Notes under the pieces: generated by a model | The model's database searches: none | Told to the model about the DNA's origin: nothing | What the model saw: only the letters and a program-made list of their open reading frames with translations | Shown here: piece by piece, positions 37,287-46,276 of the stretch | How positions within the stretch are numbered: position 1 is the stretch's first letter | Layout of the letters: the number at the start of each line of letters is the position of its first letter | Program-made: the position numbers and the translations under genes | DNA from: Parendozoicomonas callyspongiae | GTDB taxonomy: Bacteria; Pseudomonadota; Gammaproteobacteria; Pseudomonadales; Endozoicomonadaceae | Direction of reading: 5' to 3' | Assembly: GCF_023502345.1 (NCBI RefSeq) | Contig: NZ_JAMFLX010000013.1 | Location: 62,001 to 126,000, forward strand | Length of the DNA stretch: 64,000 bases

Positions 37287-38216
37287 TTATTGACGTTTAT
37301 TTCGAACCCTCTCCCTCCCACCCCAGTTCCACTGCTTGCAACTAAGATTGAGGTGTTTGCCTATTGGACCTTTGACAGTTTCTCCACACTTGGGGCAAGA
37401 GTGAATCTTCTCAGGGCAGTGGTAGTCATGCTGCATAACATCCTTTTGCCTGAAGTAGGAAGAGCAATGATAACAGAGAACAGGCCTCTCAGGGCAAGAA
37501 GGATAATGCTGTGCAAGTTCCTGTGGTGTACCCTCAAAAGGGCAGAAGTATTTGCAGTATGAGTTGGATTCTTCGGAGAGTGAACGCTTGAAAGGGGGCT
37601 TGGCATTCAAAGCTGCGTCCAGGACTTTCGGAAAAAAGTGTTTCAGCCCTTGCAATAGCTTCTTATCTGATGTGGGGTTTGCTGACGCTGATATGTCGGA
37701 GCTCTCTGCGTCGGAACATTGTGTTCTCAACCGTTTGATTTCCTCCATATCTTCACTGCTTCCCAGCAAAATTCCGTCTCGTATGGGGCGTTTTCTACAG
37801 CTTTCATGATGAGAAGTAGCTGAGCAGGTTAGATGGTTATCTCCACAATTATAAGCACAATCTTGTTGTTTGAACTGACAGATGTGGCTATCAAGTTCGT
37901 TATACCCGGCTTTCCAGCCGCAGGGAGTATTTGTGCAACCGAACTGAGTTTGATTTAAAGCTCGCTCAGAGCAACTATGTGTCACTTCTGCTACATGCCT
38001 TAACAATAATTTATTCTCGCAATCTGGACACTTACCTCTTAGTTTACGAAAAGTACTCTCTTCAAAACAGGAATGACATATCTGGTGTCCATTCTTACAA
38101 ATCTGGACTGATTTGACATCATTTAAGCAAATCCCGCACTGGTCCACATGACTGGGTGCAGACCACTCTTTATCTTTAATTGTTATTATATGTGTACTTG
38201 CATCGATTTTGTTCAT
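37287..38216 (-). CDS. RING and TRAF-type zinc-finger protein (paralogue A)
   Basis: The product has 309 residues. ATG 38216 has AAGGGA 7 bp upstream; a GTG six codons earlier is less likely. A C3HC4 RING near residues 27-72 reads CGIC, VQICKNGHQICHSC, GKCPDC. TRAF-type fingers follow near 80-125 (FGCTNTPCGWKAGYNELDSH). After a Ser-rich linker a second block of fingers follows near 225-300 (CKYFCPFEGTPQELAQHYPSC, CYHCSSYFRQKDVMQHDYHC, SCPKCGETVKGPIGKHLNLSC). RING plus TRAF fingers is the N-terminal plan of eukaryotic TRAF and SIAH-like E3 ubiquitin ligases. The TRAF-C (MATH) domain is absent. Bacterial copies are expected to act on host proteins; no secretion signal is visible. It is paired with paralogue B. 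Confidence 0.75.
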   Translation of the reverse strand: MNKIDASTHIITIKDKEWSAPSHVDQCGICLNDVKSVQICKNGHQICHSCFEESTFRKLRGKCPDCENKLLLRHVAEVTHSCSERALNQTQFGCTNTPCGWKAGYNELDSHICQFKQQDCAYNCGDNHLTCSATSHHESCRKRPIRDGILLGSSEDMEEIKRLRTQCSDAESSDISASANPTSDKKLLQGLKHFFPKVLDAALNAKPPFKRSLSEESNSYCKYFCPFEGTPQELAQHYPSCPERPVLCYHCSSYFRQKDVMQHDYHCPEKIHSCPKCGETVKGPIGKHLNLSCKQWNWGGRERVRNKRQ

Positions 38217-38415
38217 ATGAAGATCCCTTTGCACCAGAAGTGAACCGTTAACATTGTTAAACGTTTGAGTCAGTCATATGTAATGGGTTCATGGGTTGTT
38301 AGAAATACTTGCCAGGGAGTAGAGTTTTGTTTTTCAGGCGGCAGGAGCTATCCCCTTTCCCAAAACCCCAAAAAAAACAAACCCACAAAATAGCTTTCAG
38401 GTGGATATGTGCTGA
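37845..38415 (-). repeat. duplicated block, copy A (gene 5' part, leader, nrdR-start relic)
   Basis: This is the downstream copy of a tandem direct duplication whose other copy is at 39915-40464. Identity is high through the RING coding part and the leader (for example GTTAACATTGTTAAACGTTT in both). It ends at 38392-38415, which matches the sequence around the nrdR start at 40441-40464 in 19 of 24 bases. Boundaries are approximate on the coding side. Confidence 0.7.
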
Positions 38416-38444
38416 CTGCTGTTGAACGACCCGTTAATGATCGA

Positions 38445-40286
38445 TTATTTTGCTGATGTTCCCTCCCGTTGCTCTAAATAATTCGCAATTTCTTTATCAT
38501 TTCTCGCACCTTCTCTTAATGCTAATATAAGCCCACGCCATGTCTCTTCCCAGGTTTCAGGATTTTTAAGCTTTTCTCCTACAGCACTTATAATTCTTGA
38601 TGCTTTTTCGAAGTTGGTTATCCCAAATATATGGGGTATTTCATTTGTTTTTTCATCGATTACTGAGAAGGCGTGCAATTCATTAGAAAATGAACATATA
38701 GAAGATGATGTTGAATGTACTATTTTAACACGAATTTTGTTAAATCGTTCAAGTGCGGTTTGTTGTGATTTGACATTCGGGATGAATTCTGGCTGTCTGT
38801 AAAGGGCAGGTGCAGCACTAGCACCTGTAGATGCCCTGCCTGGAGTAACAATTAGGTGAGGCTGTCTTGTTTGGTTCTCTAATGCAGCCTGTAATTGTGT
38901 TGATACTGCACTGCCTTCAATGACACTTGGGTTATTTAGTGTTGATAATAGCTGCAGCCACATTTTATTGGTTACAGATGATTTAATTATTCCTTCTATG
39001 ATATTAGTGATTTGCGCAGCTTTGTTATAATTTGTGAGTCCTGGGGGGCTTGCTATGTCTTGAAAACGCGAGATGGGGAAGCCCAGAATGGATGCTAACT
39101 GTCCAACGAATGATTGATTAGTCAGATTTTGTGAAAGCATAGTGGCAAACGCTGAGGACACTTTTTGAAATGCCAATCCAGCCATTGTTTTAAACCTTTC
39201 TGAATTAACGCAACTGCTGGAAACGGAAGGTGTTACTGGTACTACAGGTACTACAGGTACTACTGGTACCACTGGAGCTTGAACAGGAACAGATGCATTA
39301 TTAGTTGTTGAAGCTGTGGCAGAGTGTCCTGATGATGAGCCTGATGCTTCGGGAGTGGTTGATGCAGTGTGGTAAACAGGAGTCAACATTAATGATGGTC
39401 GAGGTCGGCTTGAAGATGTTGGGTGTTGGCCGGAACTTGTCTTTGGATCTAGTTCTGATTCATAGTATTTTTTAATAGAAAAGGTGCTAAGTTTTTGGGT
39501 TTCAAATGATTGTATTAGTCTTTTCCACAATACGTCTGGTGTGGCTGTGTCTTTAAATTTCCTTACAAGCCCTCTTTTAAAAGTGGTGACTGTCATATCT
39601 GGCGATTGGCATATTGCTCTCTGATATTCATCATCATCCATATCTATAAGTTGTTCTAAAAATATCGCCCTCGAGAATTTTTCGATCTCTGATTCATCAA
39701 GATGATATGCCTTTGCTGAAAAGTTGTTAAGCGCCTTTATAGCAGCACTTCTATATTTCTGAATATCTTCAGGATTTAGACATTGAACTGTTTGAGGGGG
39801 GGGGAAACTGCTACGACCCCTCGTTTGTTGATGTTGTGTAGGTGCTTCTGTTCTGAAAGAAGCTGGCGCTGATGTGGCGGAGCTCTCTGTGGGCTTAACG
39901 TTGTTTTTCGCCACATCTTCACAATTATGAGGACAATCTTGTTGTTCGAGTTGACAGATGTGGCTATTAAGTTCCTTATACTCGCCTTTCCAGCTGCAGG
40001 GAGTATTTGTGCAACCGAACTGAGTTTTATTTAAAGCTTGCTTAGAGCAATTGTATGTCACTTCTGCTATATCCCTTGACAATAATTCACTCCTGCAATC
40101 TGGACACTTTTGTAGTATATGAAAGGTATCTTTAAAACAGGAATGACATATTTGGTGTCCATTACTACAAATCTGGACTGATTTGACATCATTAAGGCAA
40201 ATCCCGCACTGATCCACATGACTGGGTGCAGACCACTCTTTATCTTTAATTGTTATTATATGTGTACTTGTATCGATTTTGTTCAT
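38445..40286 (-). CDS. RING/TRAF-finger protein fused to death-like modules (paralogue B)
   Basis: The product has 613 residues from ATG 40286, with the same AAGGGA site as paralogue A. Residues 1-125 nearly duplicate paralogue A: a C3HC4 RING (CGIC, VQICSNGHQICHSC, CPDC) and one TRAF-type finger (FGCTNTPCSWKGEYKELNSH). The rest differs. A helical region near 175-280 (LNPEDIQKYRSAAIKALNNF onward) comes first. A Ser/Thr-rich linker with a VPVVPVVPVVPV repeat follows near 290-370. Two segments with death-fold character come last: FVGQLASILGFPISRFQDIA near 395-465, and ERFNKIRVKIVHS to EETWRGLILALREGARNDKE near 515-605. The RING and fingers are clear; the death-like reading of the second half is inference. 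It could act as a ligase whose partner specificity comes from death-fold contacts. Confidence 0.68.
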   Translation of the reverse strand: MNKIDTSTHIITIKDKEWSAPSHVDQCGICLNDVKSVQICSNGHQICHSCFKDTFHILQKCPDCRSELLSRDIAEVTYNCSKQALNKTQFGCTNTPCSWKGEYKELNSHICQLEQQDCPHNCEDVAKNNVKPTESSATSAPASFRTEAPTQHQQTRGRSSFPPPQTVQCLNPEDIQKYRSAAIKALNNFSAKAYHLDESEIEKFSRAIFLEQLIDMDDDEYQRAICQSPDMTVTTFKRGLVRKFKDTATPDVLWKRLIQSFETQKLSTFSIKKYYESELDPKTSSGQHPTSSSRPRPSLMLTPVYHTASTTPEASGSSSGHSATASTTNNASVPVQAPVVPVVPVVPVVPVTPSVSSSCVNSERFKTMAGLAFQKVSSAFATMLSQNLTNQSFVGQLASILGFPISRFQDIASPPGLTNYNKAAQITNIIEGIIKSSVTNKMWLQLLSTLNNPSVIEGSAVSTQLQAALENQTRQPHLIVTPGRASTGASAAPALYRQPEFIPNVKSQQTALERFNKIRVKIVHSTSSSICSFSNELHAFSVIDEKTNEIPHIFGITNFEKASRIISAVGEKLKNPETWEETWRGLILALREGARNDKEIANYLEQREGTSAK

Positions 40287-40464
40287 ATGAAGATCCCTTT
40301 GCACTAGAAGTGAACCGTTAACATTGTTAAACGTTTGAGTCAGTCATATGTAATGGGTTCGTGGATTGTTAGAAATACTTGCCAGGGAGTAGAGTTTTGT
40401 TTTTCAGGCGGCAGGGGTTACTATCCCCTTTTCTCAATACAGCTTTCAGGCAGATATGCACTGT
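39915..40464 (-). repeat. duplicated block, copy B
   Basis: This copy contains the 5' part of paralogue B, its leader and the start of the genuine nrdR gene. The ancestral arrangement was probably one RING/TRAF gene divergent from nrdR. Confidence 0.7.
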
Positions 40465-40944
40465 CCTTTTTGTAACGCTGAAGATACCAAGGTGATTGAT
40501 TCCCGGCTGGTTGCTGATGGCAGCCAGGTACGCCGTCGTCGGGAATGCACCTCCTGCATAGAGCGTTTTACTACTTATGAGAGTGCGGAACTGGTTATGC
40601 CCCGCATTGTGAAGCGTGATGGCTCCCGTGCCCCATTCGATGAGCAGAAATTACGGGCTGGGCTGCAGCGGGCTCTTGAGAAACGACCTGTCAGCACGGA
40701 ACAGATTGAAGAAGCCATTAACCGGATCAAGCAGAGATTGCGGCGTCTCGGTGAGCGGGAAGTCAAGTCCATGACCGTTGGTGAAGAGGTTATGGGGGCA
40801 CTGAAAGATCTTGATGAAGTCGCCTATATTCGCTTTGCTTCTGTCTACCGCCAGTTCCAGGATCTCGATGAGTTTCGTGAAGAGATTGACCGGCTGGAGA
40901 AAATACCACATGGTTCCTTAACCAGGAAAAACTCCAAGACTTGA
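40456..40944 (+). CDS. nrdR: transcriptional repressor NrdR
   Basis: The product has 162 residues. An N-terminal zinc ribbon ([15 protein letters not shown] then CTSC) is followed by an ATP-cone ([18 protein letters not shown]). NrdR senses ATP/dATP and represses ribonucleotide reductase operons by binding NrdR boxes. As in many gammaproteobacteria it heads the rib-nusB-thiL cluster. The gene starts 169 bp from the divergent RING/TRAF gene; a relic of its start lies at 38408. Confidence 0.97.
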   Translation: MHCPFCNAEDTKVIDSRLVADGSQVRRRRECTSCIERFTTYESAELVMPRIVKRDGSRAPFDEQKLRAGLQRALEKRPVSTEQIEEAINRIKQRLRRLGEREVKSMTVGEEVMGALKDLDEVAYIRFASVYRQFQDLDEFREEIDRLEKIPHGSLTRKNSKT

Positions 40945-40973
40945 GCTGTTTTCCAGAAAACGAAGTTGCGCTG

Positions 40974-42107
40974 ATGTCCGAATTTTCCCGTAACGACCAC
41001 GAATATATGGCCCGGGCGTTACGACTGGCCCGAAAAGGGCTTTATACAACCATGCCCAACCCCACGGTTGGTTGTGTTCTGGTTCGGGATGAAAAAATCA
41101 TTGGGGAAGGCTTCACCAGCCCTGCAGGTGGTCCCCATGCCGAAATCAATGCCCTGACTGCTGCAGGAAATGCTTCAGGTGCCACTGCCTATGTTTCCCT
41201 CGAACCCTGTGCTCATTACGGTCGTACTCCACCTTGTGCCAATGCTTTGGTTGAGGCTGGTGTAACGCGAGTGGTGGCCGCCATGCGAGACCCCAACCCT
41301 CGTGTGAATGGCGGAGGCTTCCACATTCTGGAAAATGCAGGAATTCAGACAGCTTCGGGTCTGATGGAGGCTGAAGCCAGAGAAGTGAATGCCGGATTTT
41401 TCAAACTAATGGAAACCGGGCTGCCCCTGGTGCGTTGCAAAATGGCCATGAGCGTTGATGGCCGAACGGCCATGGACTCCGGAGAGTCGCAGTGGATAAC
41501 CGGCCCGGATGCCAGGGCTGATGTGCAACAGTGGCGAGCCCGCTCCTGTGCCATAATCACCGGGGTAGATTCCATTATCCATGATGACTCATCACTGACG
41601 GTTCGCTCTGGTGAACTTCGGATTGAAAATCCGGAAGCCGCTGTAGAAAAGCAGCCGATTCGGGTTGTTCTGGACTCCACTCTTCGAATTCCCTATAACG
41701 CCCGCATTCTGAATCTTCCCGGAACCACTATTATTGCTTCGGCTCATCCTGATCTGGAAAAGCAAAAAGAGCTTGAAAGCCGGGGCATTGAGGTGTTGAC
41801 TGTGCCGGGCTCAGATGGGCGGGTGGATCTTTCCCAGATGTTGAAAGTGCTGGCAGACAGAGGGTGTAAAGAAGTTCTCCTGGAAACTGGTGCCAGGCTG
41901 GCAGGCTCTGCCGTCAGGCAGGGTTGTGTCGATGAACTGCTGATTTACATGGCTCCTATTCTGCTGGGCAGTCAGGCGCGGCCGCTATTTGAACTGCCAT
42001 TTGAGAAGATGGCAGAGAAACTGTATTTGGATATTCAGGAAACGCGCAGCTTTGGCCAGGATCTCCGTATTCGTGCCAGCTTAAAAGAACGCGTGGAACA
42101 GCCATGA
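40974..42107 (+). CDS. ribD: bifunctional riboflavin deaminase/reductase RibD
   Basis: RibD deaminates and reduces the pyrimidine intermediate in riboflavin synthesis. The protein has 377 residues from ATG 40974; a TTG at 40941 overlapping the nrdR stop is possible but less likely. The deaminase zinc site is HAEINAL plus EPCAHYGRTPPC (residues about 50-90). The reductase domain follows with KMAMSVDGRTAMDSGESQWI and ETGARLAGSAVRQGCVDEL. It is part of the nrdR-ribD-ribE-ribBA-ribH-nusB-thiL run. Confidence 0.97.
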   Translation: MSEFSRNDHEYMARALRLARKGLYTTMPNPTVGCVLVRDEKIIGEGFTSPAGGPHAEINALTAAGNASGATAYVSLEPCAHYGRTPPCANALVEAGVTRVVAAMRDPNPRVNGGGFHILENAGIQTASGLMEAEAREVNAGFFKLMETGLPLVRCKMAMSVDGRTAMDSGESQWITGPDARADVQQWRARSCAIITGVDSIIHDDSSLTVRSGELRIENPEAAVEKQPIRVVLDSTLRIPYNARILNLPGTTIIASAHPDLEKQKELESRGIEVLTVPGSDGRVDLSQMLKVLADRGCKEVLLETGARLAGSAVRQGCVDELLIYMAPILLGSQARPLFELPFEKMAEKLYLDIQETRSFGQDLRIRASLKERVEQP

Positions 42108-42150
42108 GCGGGAAATGTTATTTCCATGGTTATAAGCAACAAGGTTAAAT

Positions 42151-42834
42151 ATGTTTACTGGAATCATTGAAGCTGTTGGCACGGTAAGGCGCCTTGAAGA
42201 ACGGGGCGGTGATATCCGGTTACATATTGCTTCGGGCAAGCTTGATCTGAGTGATGTCAAACTGGGTGACAGTATTGCCACCAACGGGGTCTGCCTGACT
42301 GCCGTTGAACTTCCCGGTGATGGATATGTTGCTGATGTTTCCAAGGAAAGTATTCGGCGCACAGCCTTATCCCAGTTGTCAGCTGGAAGTCCTGTCAATC
42401 TTGAAAAAGCCATGCAGCCGACATCCCGTTTTGGCGGTCATATCGTTAGCGGACACGTCGATGGTGTTGGCAAGATAATAGAAATTAAACCGTCCGGTCG
42501 ATCCGTGATCTACCGGGTAGAAGCGCCAGCTGAGCTGGCTCGATATATTGCCGAGAAAGGCTCCATTACTGTTGACGGTGTCAGTTTGACCATTAATGCC
42601 GTTGAAGGCTCCATTTTCAGTCTTAATATTGTTCCCCATACTGCCCAGGAAACCACTATCGCGAACTATCGCACTGGTTCCCGGGTGAACCTGGAAGTTG
42701 ATATTATTGCCCGCTATCTGGAGCGACTGCTGTCCGGAGGGGACGTGGAATCTGCAGAACCTGTTGCTGATACAAAAGCGGCAGAGATGACAGAGAGTTT
42801 CCTGGCCGAGAATGGCTTTATGAGAAGGCGTTAA
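42151..42834 (+). CDS. ribE: riboflavin synthase, alpha subunit
   Basis: The product has 227 residues. Two lumazine-binding repeats are present: [20 protein letters not shown] with CLTAV and [13 protein letters not shown]-type motif ([12 protein letters not shown]), and the second with [14 protein letters not shown] and [11 protein letters not shown]. The enzyme dismutates two lumazine molecules to riboflavin. ATG 42151 begins at the invariant MFTGI. The E. coli name for this protein is RibC. It lies 43 bp after ribD. Confidence 0.97.
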   Translation: MFTGIIEAVGTVRRLEERGGDIRLHIASGKLDLSDVKLGDSIATNGVCLTAVELPGDGYVADVSKESIRRTALSQLSAGSPVNLEKAMQPTSRFGGHIVSGHVDGVGKIIEIKPSGRSVIYRVEAPAELARYIAEKGSITVDGVSLTINAVEGSIFSLNIVPHTAQETTIANYRTGSRVNLEVDIIARYLERLLSGGDVESAEPVADTKAAEMTESFLAENGFMRRR

Positions 42835-42849
42835 GCCAAAGGACAAATC

Positions 42850-43965
42850 ATGCAGCTGAACACCGCTGAAGAGTTGGTTGAGGATATTCGCCAGGGTCGA
42901 ATGATCATCCTGATGGATGACGAAGATCGTGAGAATGAAGGTGACCTGATTGTTGCCGCTGAAAAGATCACTCCAGAAATTATCAATTTCATGTGCACCC
43001 ATGCACGGGGCCTGATCTGTCTGCCACTGACTGGTGAACGCTGTGATCAGCTGGGGCTGCCCCAGATGACCGCCAATAACCAGGAAGCACAAAGCACAGC
43101 CTTCACTGTTTCCATTGAAGCCGCAGAAGGTGTGACCACCGGTATTTCTGCTGCTGACCGTGCCCGCACCGTACAGGTCGCGTCTGATCCACGGTCTACA
43201 AAAGTTGATATTGTCCAGCCTGGACACATTTTCCCTCTGCGAGCCATGCCCGGTGGTGTGCTCCAGAGAGCCGGTCATACAGAGGCCGGAACTGACCTCG
43301 CAAGGCTGGCTGGATGTGAACCGGCAGCCGTAATTGTTGAAATCATGAACGAAGACGGTACTATGGCTCGCCGGCCTGATCTTGAGCGTTTCGCTGAAAC
43401 GCACGGAATCAAGATTGGTACTATCGCAGACCTGATTCACTACCGGATTCTGAATGAGAAAACGGTGGAACGCGAAAATGTCGGGGAGCTGCCGACGGTC
43501 TACGGGAATTTCCGCATGACCGAGTATCGCGATGTTATGACCGGCCGGACACACTTGGCACTGGTTATGGGCCAACCTCAGCCAGAAAAACCGACTTTGG
43601 TTCGGGTCCATCAGGCAGAAACGTTCCGGGATCTTCTCGGAGCCTGCAAGACGGACAGTACCAGTTGGCCACTGCCCGCTGCCATGGCGCGTATAGCCAA
43701 AGAAGGTGAAGGTGTGCTGGTACTGCTGGATGCTGATGAATATGAGCCGCTTGGAGACAGCATGAAGCGTTTCCATGAACAGGATCGTCAGCACCATACG
43801 ACCGGGGCACATGCCGGTGTATATATGACAATTGGAACGGGTTCCCAGATTCTGCGGGACCTGGGGGTTGGCAAAATGCGCCTGCTGAGTTCACCCCTGA
43901 AGTTCAGTGCTATCTCTGGTTTTGATCTGGAGGTTACGGAAAATATTCCGTGCCAGCAGCCCTAA
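42850..43965 (+). CDS. ribBA: DHBP synthase with degenerate GTP cyclohydrolase II domain
   Basis: The product has 371 residues. The N-terminal 200 residues are a complete 3,4-dihydroxy-2-butanone-4-phosphate synthase ([46 protein letters not shown]). The C-terminal 170 residues follow the GTP cyclohydrolase II fold but lack its zinc motif (normally C-x2-GDVFGSxRCDCG); instead they run [20 protein letters not shown]. The domain is therefore probably inactive, as in many gammaproteobacterial RibBA-like proteins, and GTP cyclohydrolase II should be encoded elsewhere by ribA. Confidence 0.93.
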   Translation: MQLNTAEELVEDIRQGRMIILMDDEDRENEGDLIVAAEKITPEIINFMCTHARGLICLPLTGERCDQLGLPQMTANNQEAQSTAFTVSIEAAEGVTTGISAADRARTVQVASDPRSTKVDIVQPGHIFPLRAMPGGVLQRAGHTEAGTDLARLAGCEPAAVIVEIMNEDGTMARRPDLERFAETHGIKIGTIADLIHYRILNEKTVERENVGELPTVYGNFRMTEYRDVMTGRTHLALVMGQPQPEKPTLVRVHQAETFRDLLGACKTDSTSWPLPAAMARIAKEGEGVLVLLDADEYEPLGDSMKRFHEQDRQHHTTGAHAGVYMTIGTGSQILRDLGVGKMRLLSSPLKFSAISGFDLEVTENIPCQQP

Positions 43966-44001
43966 GCGGCAAGGTCGATCAGGAGAACAGTTACAAATGT
44001 G

Positions 44002-44037
44002 AAATGCAGCCCTCATCTCTGTTGTGGCTGCATTTTT
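44002..44037 (+). terminator. terminator-like hairpin inside the rib cluster
   Basis: AAATGCAGCC and GGCTGCATTTTT form a 10-bp stem with a T-run, 37 bp after ribBA and 71 bp before ribH. It may reduce read-through and give ribH-nusB-thiL separate levels. No FMN riboswitch sequence is visible here or ahead of ribD. Confidence 0.65.
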
Positions 44038-44107
44038 GCGTTGCAAAAGATACCGGTTAGTGCCAGGCACTGACCGACGGCAGCTTAAAAAGCAAAGAGG
44101 AATAGCC

Positions 44108-44584
44108 ATGACTGGCATCAGAACAATTGAAGGAAACCTGACTCCGAACGACGGACGTTTCGCAATCGTAGTCGCTCGCTGGAACTCTTACGTTGTTGAG
44201 AGCATGGTTGAGGGCGCTATCGATACTTTGAAGCGTCACGGCATCAGCGAAGAGCAGATTACCATTGTCCGTTGCCCGGGCTCCTTTGAGTTGCCTCTGG
44301 TGGTCAAGAAAGTGGCCAAGCAGGGTCGCTACGATGCAGTCATTGCGCTGGGCGCAGTGATTCGCGGTGGAACACCGCACTTTGATTTTGTTGCAGGTGA
44401 GTGCACCAAGGGTATTGCCCAAGCAATGCTGGAACACGAAGTTCCTGTCTCCTTTGGTGTACTGACAGTTGATACAATCGAGCAGGCCATCGAACGGGCT
44501 GGTACCAAGATGGGTAACAAGGGCGAAGAGGCCGCTATGGCCGCGTTTGAAATGGTGAGCCTGCTCAAAAATCTGGAGTCTTGA
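44108..44584 (+). CDS. ribH: 6,7-dimethyl-8-ribityllumazine synthase
   Basis: The product has 158 residues from ATG 44108, preceded by AGAGG; the frame opens 28 codons earlier without family sequence. Signatures are [45 protein letters not shown] with the catalytic His, and [17 protein letters not shown]. It condenses the pyrimidine and butanone phosphate into lumazine, usually in a 60-mer or pentamer shell. nusB starts one base after its stop. Confidence 0.97.
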   Translation: MTGIRTIEGNLTPNDGRFAIVVARWNSYVVESMVEGAIDTLKRHGISEEQITIVRCPGSFELPLVVKKVAKQGRYDAVIALGAVIRGGTPHFDFVAGECTKGIAQAMLEHEVPVSFGVLTVDTIEQAIERAGTKMGNKGEEAAMAAFEMVSLLKNLES

Positions 44585-44585
44585 T

Positions 44586-45074
44586 TTGAGCGCTGAAAGT
44601 AATAACGCCGGCCAGAAAAACCGGGGTCGCACCCAGACACGTCGTAAGGCGCGTGAACTGGCTCTGCAGGCGCTGTACCAGTGGCACATGGCCGGTAGCT
44701 CCATCACCGATATCGAAGCCCAGTTCCGGGCCCGTAACGATATGACCAAGGTTGATGGTGGCTTTTTCCGGGAACTTCTTCTGGGAGTTGCCCAGCAGGC
44801 CAGTGAACTCGATGAGACACTGTCTCCTGTGCTTGACCGTGATCTGGAAAAACTGGATCCGGTTGAAAAGGCAGCCCTGCGCCTGGGTTGCTACGAGTTG
44901 AAGGTGCGTACTGATGTGCCTTACCGTGTGGTCATTAACGAAGGCATTGAGCTGGCTAAAAAGTTTGGTGCCCAGGATTCCCACAAGTACATCAACGGTA
45001 TTCTCGACAAGCTGGCTCTGAACCTGCGGGCTGTTGAGGTAAAGGAATACCGTAACCGTCGTCAGTCCAGATAA
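44586..45074 (+). CDS. nusB: transcription antitermination factor NusB
   Basis: The product has 162 residues from TTG 44586, supported by GGAG 6 bp upstream within the end of ribH. The all-helical NusB fold is shown by [19 protein letters not shown] near the start and [29 protein letters not shown] near the end. NusB binds boxA RNA with S10 in rRNA antitermination. The linkage ribH-nusB-thiL is a standard gammaproteobacterial order. Confidence 0.96.
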   Translation: MSAESNNAGQKNRGRTQTRRKARELALQALYQWHMAGSSITDIEAQFRARNDMTKVDGGFFRELLLGVAQQASELDETLSPVLDRDLEKLDPVEKAALRLGCYELKVRTDVPYRVVINEGIELAKKFGAQDSHKYINGILDKLALNLRAVEVKEYRNRRQSR

Positions 45075-45079
45075 AGGCC

Positions 45080-46027
45080 ATGGATGAATTTTCACTGATC
45101 AGGACAATTTTCCAGCGCCCGGAGCTGACGACAGCTGGCGGGCAACTGGATATGGGCATAGGTGATGACTGTGCCCTGGTACCTCTGTCATCAGAACATC
45201 AACTTGTGCAAAGTATTGATACTCTGGTGGCTGATGTGCATTTTCCTGCCGGTGGAGATCCCTTTCTGATTGGCTATCGTTCCCTTGCTGTCAGTGTCAG
45301 CGACCTGGCAGCAATGGGAGCTACCCCCCATAGTTTTTTTCTTGCCCTGACCCTCCCTGAAGCTGATACCAAGTGGCTGGAACAGTTCAGTAACGGGCTG
45401 GCCGCAATGGCAAAAGAGGCAGGGATCAGTCTTGCCGGTGGTGATACAACCTGTGGGCCGCTAACCATATCAGTGCATGTTCAGGGCTTTGTCCCCAAAG
45501 GCCGTGCATTGATGCGCAGTGGTGGCAAACCTGGTGATCTGATTTATGTCAGTGGGCATACCGGTGAAGCCTGTGCCGCACTTCCCTATATCCTTAACCA
45601 GCGTGCAGTCACCACTAAAGCTGAACAAAAGCTGGTTGATCGTTATTGGCAGCCCACTCCCCGAATAAAACTTGGGCAGTGGTTGCTTGAACATGGTGCC
45701 ACCGCAGCCATTGATATTTCTGATGGACTTGCCGGAGATTTGGGGCATATTTTGAAAGCGTCCGGCTGTGGTGCGGAACTCAACAGTTCCCGTGTGCCAA
45801 TATCGCCAGAACTGAAGGAAACCTGTGGCGAGTGGGCCCTGGATAAGGCGCTGTGTGGCGGAGATGATTATGAACTCTGTTTCTGCTGGCCTGCCGGAAA
45901 AGCGATCCCTTCAGATATTCCGGTTACTGCCAGAAATCTTGGTTTTATGACAGATCGAAGTGAGCAATTTCTGATTGACGGCCAAGATGTTTCCAATTTT
46001 TGTGCTGGCAGCTACAGGCATTTCTAA
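45080..46027 (+). CDS. thiL: thiamine-monophosphate kinase
   Basis: The product has 315 residues. ThiL makes thiamine pyrophosphate from thiamine phosphate with ATP. PurM/AIR-synthase-like motifs are MGIGDDCALVPL, SIDTLVADVHF, SVSDLAAMGATPHSFF, LAGGDTTCGPL and AIDISDGLAGDLGHIL. ATG 45080 follows the nusB stop by 5 bp. It ends the nrdR-rib cluster; 250 bp of plain spacer follow. Confidence 0.96.
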   Translation: MDEFSLIRTIFQRPELTTAGGQLDMGIGDDCALVPLSSEHQLVQSIDTLVADVHFPAGGDPFLIGYRSLAVSVSDLAAMGATPHSFFLALTLPEADTKWLEQFSNGLAAMAKEAGISLAGGDTTCGPLTISVHVQGFVPKGRALMRSGGKPGDLIYVSGHTGEACAALPYILNQRAVTTKAEQKLVDRYWQPTPRIKLGQWLLEHGATAAIDISDGLAGDLGHILKASGCGAELNSSRVPISPELKETCGEWALDKALCGGDDYELCFCWPAGKAIPSDIPVTARNLGFMTDRSEQFLIDGQDVSNFCAGSYRHF

Positions 46028-46276
46028 AGAGGGGGCTTGAGAATTGTCGCTGCACTGCGTACGGCCCAGAGTGGTGACGCCATTATAAAAATTATGTTTC
46101 ATGAAATGTGATTTGGTCAGTATAACTTGACTGCCTGGTTAGAGGTAATAAACAAAAAAACAAATTCATGCCCAAACAAGGAATAACTTCGAAACTTCAG
46201 GAGGGAAAAATACTCTATTAATCCAGCAGCGTATGCATACCTGCATCGCAAGCGTTTAATAAAAAGGAGATAGAGA

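Noticed and set aside
39225-39290. Microsatellite or CRISPR-like array in paralogue B
   Set aside because: The repeated GGTACTAC-type triplets encode a VPVVPV linker in frame; there are no spacers.
40440-44110. FMN riboswitch in the rib cluster
   Set aside because: I looked for the AGGGCAGGG/CCCGACCGG-type core before ribD, ribE, ribBA and ribH and did not find it.
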